Made by a program: the position numbers and the translations under genes
In this document: positions 59,509 through 64,000 of the stretch, piece after piece
Numbering within the stretch: the first letter of the stretch is position 1
Layout: every line of letters begins with the position of its first letter
The notes under the pieces: generated by a model
The model's database searches: none
What the model was told of the DNA's origin: nothing
What the model saw: only the letters and a program-made list of their open reading frames with translations
Source: Enoplolaimus lenunculus
Taxonomy: Eukaryota; Nematoda; Enoplea; Enoplida; Thoracostomopsidae
Reading direction: 5' to 3'
DNA: 64,000 nucleotides
Assembly: GCA_030248215.1 (NCBI GenBank)
Contig: JASANG010003720.1
Location: forward strand, 1-64,000

Positions 59509-62500
59509 ATGAATAACATCACTACTGCAAATGAACCAGAAAAATCAACCTTATTGGACGATTCTTGCATACTGCGAAATAACGCGTATTTTAACGCCAG
59601 CCACTCTATCCAACCGCCTATATCGGCTAGTAACTTAGCAAGGCATCCGCCAAGAAGACAACGAAAACGAAATTCGACGCGGTCAAACCGTAGCACTGAG
59701 CGGAATGCTTCAGTAAATAAATATAGTGATATCCGGCCGTAGCCATTGGGGTTCCGCTGGGAGTGGATGAGCCCTTTCTGAAAGAATTCCCTCTAAGAGA
59801 ATTTTCAACCTTGCTTGTAAGTTATCAAAAACTTTTTTTACGCCCCTCCTGAAAAATAAATGAAATAATACCAGAATCGGTTGTTTATAAAATATTTCGG
59901 CTTTTGCACTGCTTTCCCCCAAGGTTAACTTTAAGGTTTCGCCTATACGACACCGGTCGTGTAATCGCTTAAGCTTAAAAGTAAAACTTTTGCTAAACCT
60001 ATTCCTAATCCTGATGTTACGCCTATAAGCCTTCAGTTCAGCCGTAAATGTAGGTAATTATCGGACAACGTATGCATCAGCATTGACGACAACTTCTCGG
60101 TATGTTTTGTGTGAAAAGTTTTTCCGGAAACGCGATTCGTGTATTTGGTAACCTTTCGATAACTAGAAGTTGCTTATATAACTAAGTTTCCACATTTTGC
60201 ATCTGACCAAAAATGCAATTATAAACGGCGTGTATTCTTGCGATTTTGTTTTTAGGGCCACGTGTCTGGTGTTGTTGCCGAAAACTCAAGTTGTACGCAA
60301 ACTGTTGTCAGAGCATCGTTGGGTGATTATGAAAATGTTGCGCCGAGCACTGGTTATACACCTGGGTAAAAGCATTAAAGTTTACTTTTGGTCAGTATTC
60401 TCAACTGTGTGTAGCATCTATAATCAGTTGGCAATAGGTGTTTTAAAGTATAAAGATAGTAAACTGAAAATTTTTCGCTTAGCCCTTTCTCGCATGAATA
60501 TTTTCTATTTCGCCTGAGACCTAGTTTTATGCTCGGATTCGAACTCCGGTGACTGGAGTGGGAGACGTATACCGTCACCACTCAGCTATAGGAGCTTGAC
60601 GCTCGAGCCCGAGGGGGCTCACACGTCTTGTGGTAATTTATTACTATGTATACGTGTTGCAATTTTTAAACACGGTGCGATATATACATTTTAAAGTATA
60701 TACACTGCACTGAGTTGCCTACAGGCAACTCAATGTGAGAAGGGGTTAAACGAACGAACGCAAAAGGTTAAAGTTTGTCATAAATTTGTAACAGTGGTAC
60801 CTACCGTGTACAACTCTGCTTGTTTTGAAATTAGTGAGTGCAATGTATAGAACAGGGACGGAACAGTATTGTAAGCCTATTCCTGTGGCTCCGTTATGCT
60901 ATTTAATCACTAGTGTTGTGGCCCTAATAAGAGTGGGGACTGATATTTTTTGGCTTCTCCAGAAGATACCGCCCCCGGTTATTCGGTTACGGACTGTTAT
61001 TTATTTTTAACCTGTCCTTCGTTACTGTATATCTGCTATTGCAACTATCCGTTGAATTAAACGTTTAGTTGTATCAAAAACCTAGAGTGATAATGCAAGG
61101 TTATACTCAGGAATGTACTTTCAAAACTTAAGTACGTTCTAAAGATTCGAACTCAACATTATTTGGTTCTGGAGTCATTTATGCACTACATTTGTGATAA
61201 TTGACATTTATGGACTCTAATTAGTGTTTTAGGACTCTTTCACGGACACGGTTCAGGGATACGCACTCCTATTTATTGGGACTCAAAACGGGGACCCCCT
61301 TATTGCTCCCTCTTATTCGGGTTACTGCAGTATATAGAAACCAATTAAGTTTGAAGCCTGTATACAGTGGCGGATCCAGGATCTCAAAATGGGGGCGGGC
61401 CAAAATTTACAAGGTAATAAACTTACTTTTGACCCACACACAAACCCCGAACTATTGTCACAAAATTGCTCTATAATTTTTGTCGAGATGCTGTTGGGGG
61501 GGCCACGGCCGGGGTGGCCCCCCATGGATCCGCCAGTGCCTGTATATACATACTTATCAATACACAGTCTGCTGAAAGTGAAACAAAAATAATCACAATT
61601 ATGCCGTGGGAATTTTAATTGCAGTCCTAGGGCGTTGTGAAACAAGGCTATTTTTGTGCCATCTTCGCTTCCTAAAATATCATTTTGTATAATTTGATAG
61701 CTTTCTAATTAGATATAACAGTTTCAACGCTGTCTATCAGACGGCCCAAAATTCCTTTCGTTCCGTCGCTTTCGTAATTTATTTGTGTTTCCTAACGGCA
61801 ATTTTGTCGTCGTGTATTAAATGTACATTGGACAATTTCGCTGAACCAAAATATTTTACCAAAACCGGAAAACAAGAAAGACTCGGTCTCGACGGTTTTA
61901 ACGTCCAAACCTAGTGTGGAAATTTAGGCCCGTGTAAAAATCAGGTGCGGAACGTTGTTTGTGGGACTGCGATAGAGTAACTTTAAGCTTTAGACTAATT
62001 TTTTGGCTCGGATTAGGCTTAGGTTTCAGTCTTAGAACTATTCTCATTCTTACGTTTAGGCTTAGCCTTAGGTTTCGGCTTAGGAATTGGAATATGCTTA
62101 TATTGCTGTTCCGCCCTTGTTCTTTACATTGGCTGAAATTTAAATGCTAAAATTGTGTTTTGGCTTTTGCTCGCTTCGCTCGATAGACTTTTTCTCCTAT
62201 TACTGCATCGATCAATTGTGCTGCATCAGCAATTCAAATTGCTAAATCTCTTGCGAATATTAAAAACTTAACGGATTTCAGTTTTGATAGCCGTCAAGGC
62301 AATATTCATAATATTGCTCTGTCTCTAAATTAGACAGCGTAGTTTATAGATTCTGTCGACTTTTAGAAGTATATAATAATATGGTTTATTTTTTACCAAA
62401 TACTCGCTTGCGTCGGACCCGTAGCCAAAACAACGCCAGGGGGCCTCAACCCCCTCTTGGAAAATTATTGGTCCTTCTGGAACATATTTGGCCTTCCCTG

Positions 62501-62855
62501 GATAAAATTTAAACCTTGCTTGTACGTCGTTAATAACGCTTGAGTGCCACTCCTGAAAAATGTTTTAGCCCCCCCCCAAACAAGGTGAGCTCTGGCTACG
62601 GGCCTGGCTTGCATTTAGGATAAATATCAAAAACAGTTTCTAAATAATTATTATGCACATGACGGCGTTTCGCACGATATTCCTTAGCTTACAGAGAGTC
62701 TGAGCGAAATACAGTCTCGTAGCTTAATTCTCAACTTTTTGAAATATCGCAAGCGTTTCGGAAGTTATTATATGATTTGGCGAATGCCACGATTGGGTTT
62801 TGTTGTTATTTTCAGTTATGACGGATATAAACTGTACGGTGAAAAGTATTTTTAG
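59509..62855 (+). CDS. Tentative three-exon small gene, unrecognised
   Basis: No family recognised. Exons 59509-59712, 60256-60365 and 62816-62855 join in phase to 117 residues with a stop at 62853-62855. Exon 1: MNNITTANEPEKSTLLDDSC, with an acidic dileucine-like EKSTLL and a basic stretch RRQRKRNSTRSNRSTERNAS; donor GTAAAT. Exon 2: GHVSGVVAENSSC, VVRASLGDYENVAPSTGYTP; acceptor TTTTTAG, donor GTAAAA. Exon 3: YDGYKLYGEKYF; acceptor TTATTTTCAG. The predicted protein is hydrophilic, without signal peptide or helix. The long second intron holds a SINE and several TIR elements. Support is only phase and splice borders; the last exon is short enough to be chance. Confidence 0.33.
60530..60625 (-). 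repeat. tRNA-derived SINE
   Basis: On the - strand: GAGCCCCCTCGGGCTCGAGC head, CTATAGCTGAGTGGTGACGG (A box), GGAGTTCGAATCCGAG (good B box). Not a plausible functional tRNA because the arms do not pair well. Confidence 0.65.
60912..61326. mobile_element. Family D TIR element
   Basis: AGTGTTGTGGCCCTAATAAG at the left (eroded), CCTCTTATTCGGGTTACT at the right. The homology with 36621-37057 extends right to about 61757, interrupted by a nested element at 61365-61538. Confidence 0.7.
61365..61538. mobile_element. hAT-like MITE nested in a repeat, with exact 8-bp duplication
   Basis: CAGTGGCGGATCCAGG to CCATGGATCCGCCAGTG, flanked by CCTGTATA at 61357-61364 and 61539-61546. The homologous stretch at 37081-37110 has a single CCTGTATA and no insert, an empty site. 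174 bp, non-coding, GGGGGGGCCACGGCCGGGG in its right part. Confidence 0.92.
61927..62134. mobile_element. Family A TTAGGC element, inverted
   Basis: GGCCCGTGTAAAAATCAGG to CCTTGTTCTTTACATTGGCT with blocks GGATTAGGCTTAGG and TTTAGGCTTAGCCTTAGG. Confidence 0.8.
62417..62608. repeat. Short inverted-repeat element (CCCGTAGCCA)
   Basis: GGACCCGTAGCCAAAAC and CTCTGGCTACGGGCCTGG are inverted; interior GGGGGCCTCAACCCCC and CCCCCCCCAAAC. Single end fragments of this kind occur at about 42066-42105 and 62878-62935. Confidence 0.5.
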
Positions 62856-63175
62856 TTTGAGTGAAGTTGATGTTGATGCAAGGACGTAGCCAGGAGGGTG
62901 GCGAGCAAGGGGCCATGTTCGCCCCCCCATGTTCTTGAAAAAAATTCAGTTTTGCATAAATTGAACCTATGATATCCTGTGCGTTTCTTCATTCCCACAC
63001 ACTAGTTATTGGTGGTTTTCTGTCAACTGACCCGACATTGCTGTGGTATATGTACGAAAGTTTATTTTCTCACGTTAGCACACTATATATTTAAAGTATT
63101 TGTGTGGGGCCCCCAAACGAAAATCGTGACTACATCCATGCGGTGATGAATGTCGGTAAACTGTAAAAAGGACGT

Positions 63176-63407
63176 ATATTCTCAAATATGTGTAGCACAT
63201 AACAGCGTAACCCGTATTGTCAATTGTGTGTAGCATCATTCACCAGTTGGTAATAGGTTTTCAAACTCACAAACTGTTGTGGTTGTAAATCTCAAACTTT
63301 GCATAGAAATACAGTAAATATTCCTAAGCTCTCCGTTCAATGATTCGAACGCTCTAAGACCTGTCACCAAACTGGTGATCTATGCTACACACATTTGAGA
63401 ATACGGT
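63176..63407. repeat. Inverted-repeat element (CACACATTTGAGAAT ends)
   Basis: TATTCTCAAATATGTGTAGC at the left, GCTACACACATTTGAGAATA at the right, with ATTGTGTGTAGCATC repeated inside. Confidence 0.6.
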
Positions 63408-63879
63408 CTAAAATTTGGTCGTGAAATGACAAAGACTGGTCATGAAAAGCTCAAATATGCTACAATTGTTAAAATCAAACCACTATTAATTTCAGATATT
63501 AGCGTTTGCATGTATAGTTTACCGTAACAAAGCAAGTGCTATTACGTTGGTTGCTGGCTCGGGTTATTTTTTATGCATTTTACATATCTCTAATAACGAA
63601 TGCTGATTTAGTAACACCGTTTTATTGGTATTAATATATGGCATTAAACAAATCAATTCGCTAGCTGAACTGATTAATTAACTCATTGGAATTTACAGTG
63701 TATCTGTTAAATTCTGAAACTTCTTATTGTTCAGTTTAAAAGTTAATGCACGACGTATCAACGGTGATATGTGCTACCCACATTTGAGAATGCAGCCACT
63801 CAGTGGCGGATCAGAAAACTAATCGGCCGTTTCCCTGAGGCTGATTTGTACTGCTGGCTCATAAAATGGGCTAAAAAAA

Positions 63880-64000
63880 GGCCAATGTAAAGATCAGGGG
63901 CGGAACGCTTTTTTCTGTGGGACTGCAATAGAGTAAAGCTTAAGCTTTAGACTAATTTTTTCGGTTGGCTTAGGTTTAGGCTTAGGTATATGCTCATTCT
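63880..64000. mobile_element. Family A TTAGGC element, cut by the window edge
   Basis: GGCCAATGTAAAGATCAGGG, TCTGTGGGACTGCAATAGAG and GGCTTAGGTTTAGGCTTAGG; continues beyond 64000. Confidence 0.8.

Noticed and set aside
60392-60517. Coding continuation of the + frame at 60197-60517
   Set aside because: The part after 60366 overlaps an inverted-repeat element end (GTGTGTAGCATC); splicing at 60365 is more likely.

Overview
This window is animal nuclear DNA that is AT-rich, intron-rich and crowded with repeats. Four protein-coding genes are recognised by family: an SR-protein kinase (SRPK, + strand, 826-15846, 5' end outside the window), a retinol-dehydrogenase-like SDR (RDH13 type, + strand, 23092-28190), a MADF-domain regulator (+ strand, 36010-40307) and an astacin metalloprotease with a C-terminal ShKT domain (- strand, 52763-43812). 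The astacin lies in eight short exons that no long open reading frame reveals; it was found by its HExxHxxGFxHE motif and then by splice phase. Two further genes are proposed only from phase-matched exons (- strand 55087-53284 and + strand 59509-62855) and have no recognised family.

Organism: an astacin+ShKT gene, MADF, RDH and SRPK genes, plus very many copies of the hexamer TTAGGC (the nematode telomere repeat) inside dispersed elements, suggest a nematode or a close ecdysozoan relative with a large, repeat-rich genome. This is inference; no organism-specific marker is present.

Layout: 1-825 repeat fragments; 826-16140 SRPK and an in-frame open segment after its stop; 17886-19694 a TIR element carrying TTAGGC motifs, split by a 1.6-kb internally deleted piggyBac; 19703-23050 intergenic repeats; 23092-28190 RDH; 28256-35960 intergenic repeats, including a GTT microsatellite block, tRNA-derived SINEs and several MITEs; 36010-40307 MADF gene; 40308-43800 little recognisable; 43812-52763 astacin, with introns full of MITEs; 52952-55087 a TIR element and a tentative membrane-protein gene; 55251-64000 a dense field of TTAGGC-bearing elements and the tentative small gene.

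The most unusual signal is the mobile-element landscape. Several TIR families (three with clear 8-bp, hAT-like target duplications and one 1-kb family without a scored duplication) carry a tandem array in their middle: TTAGGC-like hexamers, GGCGCC-rich units, 24-bp Cys/Gly-type CCGG units or a minisatellite. The genes do not form a pathway or operon; they are neighbours with separate roles (splicing-factor kinase, retinoid/lipid redox, transcriptional regulation, secreted proteolysis).
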